Of a DNA stretch of 64,000 bases, positions 23,247 through 36,610 are shown piece after piece. Where the stretch lies: NCBI RefSeq assembly GCF_933775445.1, contig NC_065878.1, positions 19,356,395-19,420,394 of the forward strand, read 5' to 3'. The notes under the pieces were generated by a model. It worked only from the letters and a program-made list of their open reading frames with translations, made no database searches and was not told the origin of the DNA. The stretch comes from Argentina anserina. Lineage: Eukaryota > Streptophyta > Magnoliopsida > Rosales > Rosaceae. Positions within the stretch are counted from its first letter, which is position 1, and the number at the start of each line of letters is the position of its first letter. Both the position numbers and the translations under genes were made by a program.

Positions 23247-24447
23247 GAGTTTTTTTCACCAGCAGTCCCTCAATTCTGGTGTACCTACCAATGTGATACC
23301 TCAACTCTTAATCGTACCAATGTGATACCCAGACTCTAGTATTGCTATCATTGAAGTACTTCCGTTAGTTTTTTTTAACTTTTCCGTTATCTTGGTGACG
23401 TGGCAGTTACGTGAGGCCCACAAAGAGGGTTAAAAGACAAAATTAACCTCATATGAGAGGAGCAATGTTTTTCCCGCCCTTTACCTTGAGAAAGACACCC
23501 AACAATTCCAATTTTGGCGCCAATTTTCCCTCCCTACTCCTTAATTTGTGTCTCTTATCTAAACTAAAGAACTACCGCCAACCAGTCGACCACAATCTGA
23601 TAAAACCTAGATCAATCTCATTTTCTATTTTTACCCTAGCACTTGTTAAACTAACAGAATAAATATAGAAATTTATATGGAACATCTCATTTCCACAATC
23701 TCATAAGAATAAAAACACATAACTTAACGAAATTCAAATACATGTTTAAGTACCATTAGTTGCCACATTTTATGTTGATCTGCCATGATTTTTACTTGTA
23801 AGAACTAATGGTACATGTAGTTGAATTTCGTTAAGCCAGAGGGAATAATACCAGCAGATAAAGCATTGTACTAATGGTACTTAAAAGTTCTTACAAGCAA
23901 AAATCATGGCAGATCAACATAAAATGTGGCAACTAATGGTACTTAAACATGTATTTGAATTTCGTTAAGTTATGTGTTTTTATATTCTTATGAGATTGTG
24001 GAAATGAGATGTTCCATATAAATTTTTATATTTATTCTGTTAGTTTAACAATTGCTAGGGTAAAAATAGAAAATGAGATTGATCTAGGTTTTATCAGATT
24101 GTGGTCGACTGGTTGGCGGTAGTTCTTTAGTTTAGATAAGAGACACAAATTAAGGAGTAGGGAGAGAAAATTGGCGCCAAAATTGGAATTGTTGGGTGTC
24201 TTTCTCAAGGTAAAGGGCGGGAAAAACATTGCTCCTCTCAGATGAGGTTAATTTTGTCTTTTAACCCTCTTTGTGGGCCTCACGTAACTGCCACGTCACC
24301 AAGATAACGGAAAAGTTAAAAAAAACTAACGGAAGTACTTCAATGATAGCAATACTAGAGTCTGGGTATCACATTGGTACGATTAAGAGTTGAGGTATCA
24401 CATTGGTAGGTACACCAGAGTTGAGGGACTGTTGGTGAAAAAAACTC
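23247..24447. mobile_element. Long foldback Mutator-like MITE (arms of about 560 bp)
   Basis: The element starts GAGTTTTTTTCACC and ends with the inverse, flanked by the 9-bp direct repeat TCGTTTCTA (23238-23246 and 24448-24456). The left arm is 23247-23805 and the right arm 23887-24447, inverted copies nearly identical over about 560 bp and separated by an 81-bp spacer. Almost the whole element is therefore palindromic. A 9-bp duplication places it with Mutator-like elements. The mirror-image short open frames in each arm (about 23453-23662 and 24032-24229) are by-products of the inverted repeat, not a gene. It lies about 460 bp upstream of the DUF604 start codon. Confidence 0.88.
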
Positions 24448-24456
24448 TCGTTTCTA

Positions 24457-26518
24457 TAAATGACAGGCAGACAGGCCAGGTGAGGATGCAAATCATTGTA
24501 AAACTGTAAAAATTTCATTAACATAAAAGGCATGGATTACACCTACTAGAGGTTAAAACAAGCCGTCTACAATCATAAAACTATAGTCACATGAGGTTGT
24601 ACAGCCAATTAATATCTTACTAGGACATCTTCATTCGTATGAACTTAATTCACTTAAATGTTGTTAACACCATTCTGAATGGGGTGATTTCCGGCTTAAT
24701 CTTCTCTTATTCCGACCACCGGACCGGTTGTCGGTGGCCCAGACGAACCGATCTGGTAGCCTCTCTGCTTGCTCGGGTATCGCCACTAACGTCACCCACG
24801 ATGGCTCGCCTAAATGATAAACGTTATGTGCTGGCACACGTTCCCACATTGAATGAATAGTCACACATTTCCCAATGCACATATAAATAGGCTGTCTAAA
24901 CCACTTAATAGAGGTAACGTATTCCTAAGTCTTTACCTCTCAAACTTACCCCGTACCAGATGCGAATTTAAGTTTCGGAGCGTCAAAGACCGACATACTG
25001 CTAACCATTTGACTTTAATTTGTGTTGTGTGCATATCTCACTGAATTGACACACCATAATAAAAGATTACGAGAAGCTAGATTCCCGGATTTAGCTCCCG
25101 TAATAAATACACTTAGTTTCAGTTATGAAAAGGATGAACAGAGAAAGCTCCATTTTTCTTTGTTAACATCGATCAGTGTTGGTATATAGGTCGGAGTCTC
25201 GGACGAACCCAACAACTGGAATAATTAGTGGGAGAAAGTTATATACTTTAAACATTTGTATGCTTTGATAAAGACACTGATCGATTTAAGGAGCAAACGC
25301 GTGTCTCCACATAAACAATAAATAAGTTTTATATATACTTGCAATCTGAATTTGAATTAAAATTGCAGGACACTGATTAGATCGATCGTTGTAACTACAT
25401 CGACCATTCGAGCTCCATACATAGAATTACGGGCAAAGGATCACAAACATCAAAACAAACGTGTTGTTTGATAACATAGGTAGCTAGCAATGCTTGCGCA
25501 TGCTCGAGACAAAAATTGCATAATCAGTCGACCACTTTGTTAAGTTCGAAAATGGGGCAAATGAATAGGTTTTACCTCATAAAAATGGAGCCTCTCAAAG
25601 AGGATTTCGTACTGAAATGAGAATTGGTTCGATATCAATGACCCCAAAAAGACGTAGATATGCTTCTATAAAAATGCAGGTTTAGAATTGACGTACTGCT
25701 GCAAATTTCTCCTCTTCTGATATAAATGCATGCATCCTTCCATGCATATTCAATTTTTAGCCGGAATATTGAAATCATACCACAGTACGTCCAAAAGCCA
25801 ACCTTGTTTCCGCAATGATACCTGCAAATAGCATCAGTGTGTTGTGGTACTTGAGGGAGTTGAGGCTCGATATCGCCCTTGTTGAATTGGTTCTGCAATA
25901 TGAGCATGCACGCATGGTGAATTGAACCCGACGTCCCATATAATTTCTATGCAAATACCTGCCTCCTCTTAAATAGGAAATAGTCCGGCTGTCCAGCCCA
26001 AATCACCTTCCACTATTTAAATCCAACTGTCCAAGCCCATTCCACCTCAACTTTAGTACTGCTCATTTGCTCAAGATGAGACGATCGATGAGTGCCTGAT
26101 TCAGAAGGCTTTATTATTCAAGTTGCGTGAAGTTATATAAAGCAGGAGTTCATGTGCTCGCATCCAAAATGGTTACCCACTTACCCTTATCCTCCCTTTG
26201 TTTCGTTGGCATCTAACTTGTAACAAACTACACCCTGTTGTAACCGAAAAATACAAACCACCAACCTGTTTATATCCTTTTCATTTCTGAATTTTTAATC
26301 CGTCATCAACATCTGAAACATGTTAATGCCAGATTCTAATTCTACTTAAATTACAAAAGAGGCTAAAATTAGAACTACATCAATTATAAGTCGGTCTACA
26401 CCTGATTCCAGAACAAGCTCCCTGATCGGACCATATGAATGCAGTCCTTAGATTATGAAGATCATAATATCTCATACAATACTTTCCATCAAGGTAAAAG
26501 ATCAAAATGTTCTAGATT
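24457..26518. other. Intergenic, nothing firmly recognised
   Basis: A GC-richer patch at about 24700-24850 has short open frames on both strands but no recognisable domain. The rest is AT-rich. No transposon ends were identified. Confidence 0.35.
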
Positions 26519-26519
26519 A

Positions 26520-26903
26520 AGAGCATCGTTAACAATGCTAGTCATATTTTAGTTAAATTTCAACAAAAATAACTTAAAAGTCATTTTGGCTAGCCAATTA
26601 GAAATATGTCTACATCAGTTCTCTTTATTTTAGTTTTATTTGAATTTAAAGTATTTATTATATGCCGAAAAAGTATTTTTAATTTCTTTATAAATTATAA
26701 ATAATTCTATATAAGAAATGTTTTAAATTCAAATGTTTTAACTTTAAACTATCTCGCTAAATAAATTTTTCGAGTGAGATATCTCAAAATTAAAACAAAA
26801 TTATAGTAGAGAGTTTAGTGCCGCCATTAATTTTCGTAAAAGACTAAATATACTCTCTAAAATAGCTTAAAGATTATAACATAAAATCTGCTGAAGATGC
26901 TCC
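26520..26903. mobile_element. Candidate MITE with GAGCATC ends
   Basis: The left end reads AGAGCATCGTTAACAATG and the right end CTGCTGAAGATGCTCC. Their first bases are inverted copies (GAGCATC...GATGCTC) with further partial matches inward, a terminal motif common to small plant MITEs. The interior is very AT-rich. The target duplication is not clear, so superfamily and exact borders are uncertain. Confidence 0.5.
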
Positions 26904-27603
26904 AACTTAATTAGAATATGTAAGTCGTACTCACAGTTTGATTTATATGCTAGAACAATCAGTGTATGCTTAATTAAACTTTGATGCAGTCATCAAGTGT
27001 CATCTCATGCATGTCTAATATCTTAATTATATCTGGATTTTACATCTTTCAGTCGGCAACTAAGATTAAATCATCAAACTAAATTTCTTAATAATTACGT
27101 AATTATAATCAAAAGTTTTATTTTAAAGTCACTTCCTTGTTGTTTTCTTATCAAGTCATAAGTATCACACCAATAACGTCTTTTATTTCAATTTCTTGTT
27201 CTTCAAGTTGATAATGAAAACATTATAGGTAACGTTAACCCTATGATCGAGTAGAAGACAATCTTATCAGTAGTTATATATATATATAGAAAAAGAAAGC
27301 TAGCTTAACATGTATAAATAGTCTTCGATTCACTGCTTCACTGGTCAATTAATGTTTTAATAAATAGATTTATCAGCATATGTTATGCTCCTTGTTTAGG
27401 CTTTTAGAGAATGATGCATTCTTGACCAAACTCAGAGAAATTAAAGCATTTGAAAACATAAAACTTCTGGCCTAGTCCTGAAATGGAATCAAGTTGCTTG
27501 GGATCAGATTGTCTCGTTCAAATTTATAATCTATATCCCTGGGTTATTTAATTTTAAGCAACTACAAAAAAAAACTAAAGCAACTTATCCCATGCCAAGA
27601 CAT
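26904..27603. other. Intergenic, nothing recognised
   Basis: AT-rich DNA with a short TA run near 27280. No gene or mobile element was identified. Confidence 0.35.
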
Positions 27604-27611
27604 TCCTTACT

Positions 27612-28127
27612 CAGTGGCGGATCCAGGATGAAATGGCTATCCGGGCTTCAAAAAAAGTCTATTAGATAAAAAAGAATATAGTGTATTTTTGAGTCTATAG
27701 GCCTTACGGTATGATTTTTTGAGTTGATGAAATTTTCATTTAGTCAATAAACAATGGAAAAGTGACCGACATTCAAATCTTATTAGCAGGTGACAATGTT
27801 TTTTAGTCAAGCGAAACTTCATTTTGTTATCAAAGTACTGCAACACCACAAGAACAATAATGTAATCTAAAACTAAAAACCAAAACCAGATGCAAAACAA
27901 CAAACAAGATAAACTTCATTACATGCCCAAGTTCTAATCGGTAAGACTAAGAGGGACTGAACAAGAACAAAATAAAATACTTTTAGGGAGAGTTGAATCT
28001 AGCACTCCTGAATTAACATAATCAAGCCTAACTAATGAATGCAAGTAGGTATGGTAGGTTAATTTATGTTTTACAAATATCCCACCAGGGCTTAAGCCCT
28101 TGCAAGACTAGCCTAAATCCGCCACTG
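27612..28127. mobile_element. hAT-type MITE, CAGTGGCGGAT family
   Basis: This 516-bp element starts CAGTGGCGGATCCAGGAT and ends AGCCTAAATCCGCCACTG, giving inverted terminal repeats. It is flanked by the perfect 8-bp direct repeat TCCTTACT (27604-27611 and 28128-28135). The 8-bp duplication and CAGTGGCGGAT termini are typical of hAT superfamily MITEs in plants. It has no coding capacity. Confidence 0.9.
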
Positions 28128-28135
28128 TCCTTACT

Positions 28136-29805
28136 CCTTACCATTCCTTACTCCTTTTTTTTTCTTGGTTAACTTAAAAAACCATTCCTTACTCCTTAGT
28201 AGTTATACATAAGTTAAAACTGAAGTTGTCATCAAAAGTATGTTAAGCATGTTGCCGAATGTTTCTTGTTGTATTTATTTATAAATCCCTATCTGGAAAG
28301 AATCAAAAGCATTCTGTTCATATGCCCACCACAGCCTGAACAGTTCGAGCCTGAAGATTGGACAAGTTGATCGATCGGGTTCTAAGTTCTACGTTCTAAA
28401 TAAACAGAGTAGTTAAATTGACCACTCACCACTCAAACCGGCCTGTTCTTCGATCTAAATGTAATTATTATTAATTAATTAACAAATATAGTACATTATT
28501 ACGTGACTACTCCACCCAATACATTAATTGGGCCATTGGTGGCAGGTAGCTTGTCTACGTACTTTTAATTATAGATAAGCATAAATAAATTTGAAGCGCC
28601 AGATCTTCTGTTTAACTGGAGAAACTAAGCTGTTCAAAGGCTCCTGCATGCAGCATCATCATTTTCTTTATACTATTCAGTTTCCAGGACAATATATACC
28701 TTGGGATGAGCTCCTCGATCACGAATTGATGCTGCATAAAGATTCAATACAGCGCAGGTAGATGTTTGGGATTGACACTTACTCAGCACCTAGCTAACTG
28801 CCACATTATAAGAACATATATCTGACAAAACCTAGTAATTAAGTAAGTTGATCAATAGTTTGGGTAATGTAGTTTTATAGGCCAGGTATCTTACTGGTAT
28901 TACTGAGCTTAGTTTTATAATAATCATGTAAGTATCGAAGAAGATCTATCTTTGACCTTTTCTCTTCTTCTATCTACTTAACTCGATCTCATGAAAAAGC
29001 AACTCATGAAGATTTTTCCTAGTATAACTTGGCTAGCTTGTATGAGTAAAGATTAAAAGTCTTACTCTGATCTCACTTGTGATGAAGTAGCTAGCTAGTT
29101 AAACGCGTGTAAAGTAAAAATTAGAAAATGTCTAAATTGTTGACTTGCTTGTTACCTTTGGCGTGATATGTATATGGTAGGAGAATTTCAAAGATTCTGA
29201 AACACGTTCTCAACCGATGGTGGGATGCAATAACAAGAAAACTTCAGAGGATCGGATCAATCAAATTACGGAGACTACGTACTCTACTGAAAGTATCAGC
29301 GTCTTCAAAAATTCGGATTAATAATCTCTACGAACTTTGATTTTATTTCATGCATGAGCTAGAGAATTAGATGTGGATATGTGATACCTTAATTAAGCAT
29401 GCATGGTAATAGATCTAATAGCCAAAACTGAGTTGGGGCAGATCAAGTCAGTGCTAGATCGAGAATGAATAATGTGGCTCACCAACTAACTTGTACTACG
29501 TTGCATGCATGAGTTACTAGCTAAACTCGATCGGGTGCATAATAGTTATACTGTTTTATATTGCTAAAGCAATATCCTATAAAATTGACTAGTATTAATT
29601 TGATACTCGGCAGATTGGCTTATAACTTAACTTGCTTAATCTAGCTAGTAGCGTCTTGTTGTCTAACCAAGCGTGAGATATGAATGATGTCATGCATCTC
29701 ACACTTCGTTTAAAAGTTAACAGTAACACATTTGCGTTTGAAGTTAACTATATATTCACAATTTGAGATTATAAGATTAATAATACAAAGCTACGTACTA
29801 TGAAG
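28136..29805. other. Intergenic, nothing recognised
   Basis: Two further partial copies of 'ccattccttactcc' lie just after the hAT MITE (to about 28200), a short local duplication. The rest, up to the LTR element, is AT-rich with no recognised gene. Confidence 0.35.
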
Positions 29806-29810
29806 AAATG

Positions 29811-30571
29811 TGTTCGTCGCTTCTGAGAGTCTCAGTTGGAGAACGTCCTCAATATGAGCTGATGCATAGGAGTGCCAATACTTGCGTACGAGAATGAGTG
29901 AGTTGACTGTGATTTGCACTGTCTTAACTTCTAATGTCGGTGAATGTGATGAAGGTTAAGAATTTTCCTTCGCTTGATTCGTCGTGGAGGTCACCTAGTC
30001 TGTCCAAGCTTTATTTTGCGTCTCCCTACGAGTCGCTATCGATATTTAACCGCTGAGATGCGAGTAAGTAGAGATTTAATAAGTAATTGGGCAATCTTGC
30101 TAAGGGCGTGAGGTATTTAGCTGTTTCAGCGGTTGTTGCAAAGGACTTGTGGTCTTTAGCGGTTTGGAAGTTATTCACAAGTTGCCTCGAAAAGGTCTTG
30201 AGAGTAAGGTTTGCCCGAGGGGTCTTGTTTAGCAGTTGTGTTCATTTGTATGTTGAGAGTCGTGTGTTCTTTTGTGCTCTTCACCCATTTACATAATGAT
30301 CCGATTAGGGTTTTCGGCTATTCATTCGTTTTTAAGGATTATAGATTTCTATCCGTAGAGAGTTTGATTTTGATTACAACAAGAATTCTCACTTCCTTGC
30401 CGACTTTGACAACTCATGATTACTTGCGATCTTAGTGAACAAGTTCCTTATGCAAATAGGATTTTGGTGGATCATGTTAAATAAAAATAGTAAAAATAGT
30501 TTGGGCCGCATGTATCGGTCTTTGGGCTAAATCATTTAGAATTTAACCTTTTGTTAAATTGGGCTCAAACA
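29811..30571 (-). repeat. 3' LTR of the gypsy-derived element
   Basis: Left copy of the LTR of about 762 bp, TGTT...AACA. In the minus orientation the sequence next to it inside the element (about 30572-30592) is the candidate polypurine tract GACTTGGGGGCAA. Confidence 0.85.
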
Positions 30572-30808
30572 TTGCCCCCAAGTCTTAAAATCAGGCGAAG
30601 GTATGTGACTGTTGTGATTGAAGAGGTTTAACCCCTCACGTAAATGGATCTAATTAGCGAAACTTTTGGCAATGATGTCTCTTCATTTCCTTTCGTTTAT
30701 AATAAAACCTCAAATATTTACTATTGTGATTGAAAATCCCCAAATTCTCTCTCAGCAACCTAATTTCAAATTTTCTTTCAATCTCCGAACTTTGATCAAA
30801 TTGCTGCT

Positions 30809-33800
30809 ATGGCTAACCAAGAGAAAATCCTTGGCCCCTATGAGAAAAATGTTACTGACTTCAAAACCCTCCTCGCTGAAGGCGACTACGAACGCCTTCA
30901 AACAAGCGGTCTTGATCGACAATCGAATCTGAAACTCTATGAAGATGGTTCATGCAGTTTGGGGCCATTTGTGAGAAATGTTCCGAAAGAGTTGTCAAAA
31001 TTCTACCATCATGTCGCTCATCATCCTCCACTTTAGGCCTCGCTAGTCACTACCCACTGAAGGCACTGAAATTGAGGTGTGGTCTCTGACTCATGATCCA
31101 GCGTGGCTTGGAAAATGGCTAATTCCGTCCTCAAATAAGATCGAATGGTACCATGAAAGGAAAGCTCATGATAAGCACATTTGGAACCAGGTTGAGATCT
31201 TTGATGCCCTGGAAATCTGCTTTTCCCTCGACAAAGGAACTAATCACACACTAGCGGCAACAACGACTTGTTTCTGGGATTGCTCGACGAACGCCTTCAA
31301 CTTACCTTTTGGCCAGTAAGTGTCATTCTTCTTGATATGATGATGCTTCTTGGTCTGAGAATATGTGGGGCTATCTATCAACCAAGCGATTATACCTTTA
31401 AAACTCGTCTTGAGCTTAAGCATCTACCAAACCTTGCGCATCCTTTTCCATATAGCTATTCTCCCTGGGTTGCTCATTACAAGCACGATACAACTAATGC
31501 TGGAGGAATTTCCTTTCTGGAGCTATGGCTAATGAAATACATGATATGCATCTCTGGGAACAACCACTAAAGTGTCTTAACGGATTAGCGGTAGCTTTGT
31601 ACAACTATCCCATCACCTCAATTGCTCAGTTAATTAGTACTCGCTGCTCTATATCGAGGTATGCATAAATTCGTTTACTTGCGACTGAATATGCCTGGAG
31701 TCGGTAGTCCAATTTGGATCTTAAGCCTATCGGCGTAGTTTTATTTCCCTAAATTTTCCGCTATTCAAACCCTCACATAAAACAAGCCTTTGGGGTTAGC
31801 CTATGCGCATAATAAGACTTTAGTCACAAACTCCTATCTTGAATGCCTTAGAATCTTCTCAAGCCTGAGTAGGAGTGAGTGCCTCGAGAAGGTATCCATA
31901 CTGCTTGCAAGGACCTAACCCTTATCAATTAAAAAGGGTTTCTTCCTAGTTAAAAGGAACGAAGGAGCTGCCTTTAGCTTTGCCACTTGCATTTCTTGTT
32001 CAGACCTCTGCCGCTTGAACTATAGACTGGTTTGAGGTGTATGCTCCAAAATATTTTGCCATGCAATTCGATCTTAGGCAGCAAGTGCCTCTCCCTCTAA
32101 AGAAAATCCATAACTTGTTGTGTTCCATGCGCACGCCATTATACCCTACAGATCAAGAAAGCAAAAAGGATCCCTTCAAGCCCCTAGACGCCACAGACAT
32201 GGTTGAGGTGCTCGAAATTGATGCCATAGTGCCCATGAATGCTGCTTCCAAGGAGTATAATCATTGGTGGATGAACCTTTATTGGCCCATGACTGCAATA
32301 GAGCCAGAGGAAGCCTTTCACGGTCTCTCTGTTCACTCATGCTCTTGACAAGGCTTTTCTGACTGTGATTGCCAAGAGCAAGGCAAGCGCGAGCCAACTT
32401 CCTAAGCGTATGAAGGCTCATGCTGTAAAAAATACAAGGTATGTAGATGTTTTTCATTCCTTTAAGTTTATCATGTATTGCTAAATTTTTTGCTAATATT
32501 AGATCATTCGCAGCGCACAATCTTCCTCAATAAGGTTTCTGGAGTAGAAAGAGTGGCGAAAGCACCCGAAGCTTCTGCGACCACAAAAAGAAAACAAACT
32601 GCCTCAAAAGGAAATGCCTCCCATGCGGCGAAGAAAGCTACACACCCTGACGTCAAGGAACCTAAAGAGGAAGAAGAAGAGGAAAGAGAGGGAGAGAGGG
32701 TAAGAATGAATTCACTCCCCCTATGTTTTCTTGGATCAATCTTATTCCAATTCCTTTAATTCTTGCTGATATACAGCTGATAAAGAGGAGATCCGATGCC
32801 CAACCCCTAGCCATTCTGCAGATGATGAGCCTGTTCCAAACACATACCCCCAAATGTAGGCGGATCTCCGTCAATTCAAACAGGTGGTCGTAGGTGTGGC
32901 TCATATCTTTAATCCTTTCACAGATGCACCACTCACCGTGATAACTACTGGTGGCAACCTCGCCACTCCAATGCCTTATACTAGCAAGCAACCTGCCGCA
33001 TCTAGTAAGGCTCCTAAAATGGCTATGAGCACCAGCAATGCTCTTTCTGCAGACCAAACAAAGGTACCCATAGAGATCCCCTCCAGTCCTGACGTTGTCG
33101 AGACGGTGAATGCCCCCCCCTCAAGTTCTTCACGAAGAAGACCCTGTTGTTGGAAACAACGAAAAAGACGAGGCGAATAGAAGCCCTTGCCCCGCAAAAG
33201 CTGACAGGGTGCTAAATGAAATCGTCGAGGCACCCACTGACCTCTGCCTTGTCAATGACCCCTAGCCAAAGCATCACCACCAGCAATGAACCTAACCATT
33301 GAGTCAGTAGCGGTAAGCACCTCCATTTGCATTGATTTATTATCAACCTTAATCAATTTGCTAACAACTCTTGAATTTATTGATGCAGCATGGCTTCCTT
33401 AGATCAAATATAATACAACCTACTACAACCCTCTTGCCACAAATTGCTACAAACAACCTGAACATTGCCTTCTCCCTAAGCTCAACAAATCCAGCGAATA
33501 ACCTTCTATAGTTGGTAAATGTAACTATCCCCACGAGTTCCACCGATGATCCAACCTTGATTACTGCGACCATCATTACTGGCAATTGCCATAAATGATC
33601 CTCGAGCAGTGGCTACTAGAGACTTTCTTTGCATTTTAGGTGGTGACGATCTTAAGAATGCTAAGGTGCTAGAAAAAATCACCAGCTTGTGGGCTACCCT
33701 GAAGGCATATCCCTCAATATGGCAGAAGTATACTGAGGCAGCGAATGTCTAAGAAACTCAGGCCGTGGCTCACGAAGAATTTGAAGCCTATGCTTCCAGA

Positions 33801-34012
33801 AAGAAATGTGCTTTGAAGGTCACCAAGGCACGACTGAGTAAGACCAGTCGTCAACTAGGAAGTCTTTATGGGATGAAAGCCTAAGTAAAACCAGGGAGAA
33901 GCTTAATGCAGACATCCAGGCGTTGGAACAAAATGAGAGCCTGCTGCAAGCAACGTTGGATGAAGGCCTTGAGGAGAATCACACTCCTTGCTGAGGCTGA
34001 AATGAGCCAGTG
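30809..34012 (+). pseudogene. Antisense extra gene with plant mobile domain (PMD)-like region, decayed
   Basis: A plus-strand frame starts MANQEKILGPYEKN at 30809, runs to a stop at 31036, and resumes in other frames after further breaks. The segment 31077-31560 contains WLIPSSNKIEWYHERKAHD, then WNQVEIFDALEI, a CFWDCSTNAFNLPFGQ-like stretch and a 'DMMMLLGLRICGAIYQPSD' stretch. This is the pattern of plant mobile domain / aminotransferase-like proteins, in which a WxxP...W segment is followed by FW...TNTF and D...GL.P.G. A Lys/Glu-rich linker (32478-32700) and a C-terminal part at 33590-34010 that looks coiled-coil follow, also with stops. Such antisense PMD genes are known from some Ty3/gypsy elements. 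This copy has many stops and cannot encode the full protein. Confidence 0.6.
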
Positions 34013-34301
34013 TGCCTCAAAAATCTTTCAACTCAGCACTAGACTCATATAATAATGTTAAACAAACCTTTAAATTCTACAATAGGTTTATTTATTTTCA
34101 AAGCCTCAGAGATTGGCTTTTTATTTTTGAATGAGGTATTCAAGAAAGACCACTGAGCTTGGTTCTTTTTCCTTTAAGGAAGAAAAAATTGTTCAAGTTA
34201 AGCCCAAAGTGAAACCTAATTCATAAAAATTGTCGGTTTCTGATTCAATTTTGAAAATATCATGTCAATATCGAAAAATGCGCAATTAATTACATGCACT
34301 A

Positions 34302-35022
34302 ATATCGTTGTTTCACTACCCAACTGTTATGTCTTTTCAACCAAGGCGGTTTAAGAAAAACATTATTAAGTCTTATCTTGATCATTAAGAAAAACAATCC
34401 CATGGTTCGAGTGGTAGTTTCTGCAAAGTTCTTAACAGTTAAGGATGTTGGTTGGATGGCTGCTTTATTAAGTCCAATTAGAGAAACTGTTCTCATGGTC
34501 AATGTTCATTACAACGCTGGAATCCACAAATATTTTGCTCACATTGACTCCTGCTGCTTCAGTTGTGATGTATAAAAGTCTCATATGTTGTGTCATAGAC
34601 AATGTTGGTTTATTGAAGATCAAGAACATCTTAGCCAATGAAAACTCAACTGAGTTCCTTGGGTCCACCATTTCTTCTTTCTCGAAATCCAATTCATGTT
34701 CAACCTGTCCATTGATCTCAATCACCGGGCAAGCCTGCACTGGTGTTCGCACTGCATATTTCGCTGGCAGAACAAACACCATATTGCAATCTAAGCCATC
34801 TCGAACATCCATATCCCCCGACCCATCTTCCAAGCCCAATTCGGGTTCATTTAAGAGATTGACATTTTCAGCATTTTTCACGAACTGCTTGGCTAATAAC
34901 GCCGCTAAGGACTTTTCTTCCAGGGTGCTCAAAAACAGGATGCCCCATAGTACCTCTTGTGTAGTAAGAATTTCATGTGTTGCTATCTCAGGAAGCATTA
35001 GTGATGTTTCTAGAGCTTTCAC
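34302..35022 (-). pseudogene. Degenerate gypsy aspartic-protease-like region
   Basis: The minus-strand frame 35022-34468 contains MTQHMRLLYITTEAAGVNVS then KIFVDSS, matching the plant gypsy pattern in which R(P/H)LY is followed by a hydrophobic segment and the protease DSGA motif. Here DSGA has become DSSV, so the catalytic signature is lost. A second frame (34502-34302) continues with VKNFAETTTRTMG, the 'NFAGE...T.G' segment that follows the protease loop, after a frame break near 34480-34510. The upstream part is acidic and unremarkable. An antisense frame of 207 residues over the same bases is a shadow. Confidence 0.55.
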
Positions 35023-35422
35023 TACGTTTGCCAGTTCTTTAGCATCTCTTTTGCCTATCTTTACAGCAATTGATACTTCAGGTGTAAGAAAAGTGCTTCT
35101 AATACTTTTGTCATGGTTGTGCTAACACCGCTATTTTATTCTTGTTTTACCATGGTGGTCGCAGGTTTTTCCTGAACCTCATTCACTGGTGTTACAACCA
35201 GTATTGCCACTTCTCCTTTAGACTAATGAGTCTTTGGTTCCCACATACTAGTCTTTTTATTACTCTCCTTGTGGCGAATGCTTCTGTAGACTTTGTAGGC
35301 GAGCTTGATGATGAACCACTGGACCAAATACTAGTGCAAGTGCTCCCCTAAGATTTCAGCAGTCGCCATTTATACCTTCCTTTTTTAGTGCTCTAATATC
35401 GCTACATACCCTCTCTATTAGG

Positions 35423-35911
35423 TTATGTAGGAGGAGGAACATTCCAACCAGATGGTTTAATCTGATTAAGTAGCGGCTTCTCTCGATACAACGATCTTCC
35501 ATACACGACCATGGATTGATACTTTAATTCATCATTAAGAGGTCTAACCGTTGGATCAACTGCACGGTATCTCTTCCATAGGCTTTCCTGATATGTTTTG
35601 TGCCACCAATCTTCCTTTGACAGCTCCACGGTGTTAGTGTCTACCGTTATTTCCATTACTTATGGCTCTGGTGGTTCAATACGATCTAAAGCTGAGACTC
35701 TATGTTCATGTACATTATCATATCCAAACATTTGAAGAATGATTCTCTCCCGCGAACAGTCTTTCTTGTTTGCACCAGTAATTGGTCTCACATTGTTGGT
35801 TTTCATGACCTGTTGAAGCTCTTCCGGTGTTTTTGCCAACTGTTCCGGGCTGATAACACTGTTGTTGAGATCATATAAATTATGCTTGGCATTGCCATAC
35901 TTTCGTTGCAT
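35423..35911 (-). pseudogene. Remnant of the element's gag-pol linker region
   Basis: Two adjacent minus-strand frames (35911-35660 and 35656-35423) are open and probably one former frame. They include GYDNVHEHRVSALDRIEPPE and DWWHKTYQESLWKRYRAVD. I do not recognise a named domain. Position between gag and protease remnants, and orientation, make them part of the element polyprotein. Confidence 0.45.
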
Positions 35912-36610
35912 ATTCTTGATTTTAGCAGGTTTTAGCTCGATGGTCTTTGACCCCTGCTTTTTAAGCCAACAGTTCTCCTTGATATTGGATCGTGACGCAT
36001 GAGGTATATAAGGTTTGGTGAGAATGTCTGATTGAGGAGACGGAGCTGAAAAGCTAGCTAATGTTTTGTTGCACTTGTTCCATGAGTTGCTCTCATCCTA
36101 CTACATGATTCACCCCACGAGAGCTCATTGGTCCATAGCACTGCTACAGTTTTGCTTTCATCTCCTCCATTCGTTGTACCTTTTCCTCCAGTTCTTCATA
36201 GCTTGGTTTTAGACCACATTCCTCCTGACACCGTGAATATATTACAACCTGTACTACATCCAACACTTGTTTACCTATTTTTTCGAGGTAGACTACCTTG
36301 TTTCTCATCACCTTTAGAGGTAAGGAGACCCAAATGGCCTCCTTCCTGATTGTTTTTCCTTTTCTATGTAGACCATAGAGATGAGGTTGTTAGAATTGCT
36401 GCTTGATGAGTCTTACTCTTTGTCTGGATACGACGCGAAAGTTAGTTTCCCTTCCAAGATCCAATCCTGCACTAAAAAACTTTGAGGTCCAAACGGGTTG
36501 ACGTAGGGTGTTCATCCCATACATTGTGATACATGCAATAGTTTTGGTTGCGCTCTTTACTTGGTAGTGGGAACTCACTAAATGAAGCCTTTATCATTCC
36601 TTGGTCTATC

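Noticed and set aside
23453..24229. Two matching open frames of about 65-70 codons in opposite directions
   Set aside because: They are the same sequence read in each arm of the inverted repeat, so they are not independent genes.
24639..24882. GC-richer patch with short open frames on both strands
   Set aside because: No domain, splice structure or neighbouring exons could be recognised. Left unannotated as a gene.
34502..35125. Plus-strand open frame of about 207 codons
   Set aside because: It lies antisense to the protease-like remnant of the LTR element, whose minus-strand frame has family motifs. The plus frame has no recognisable domain.
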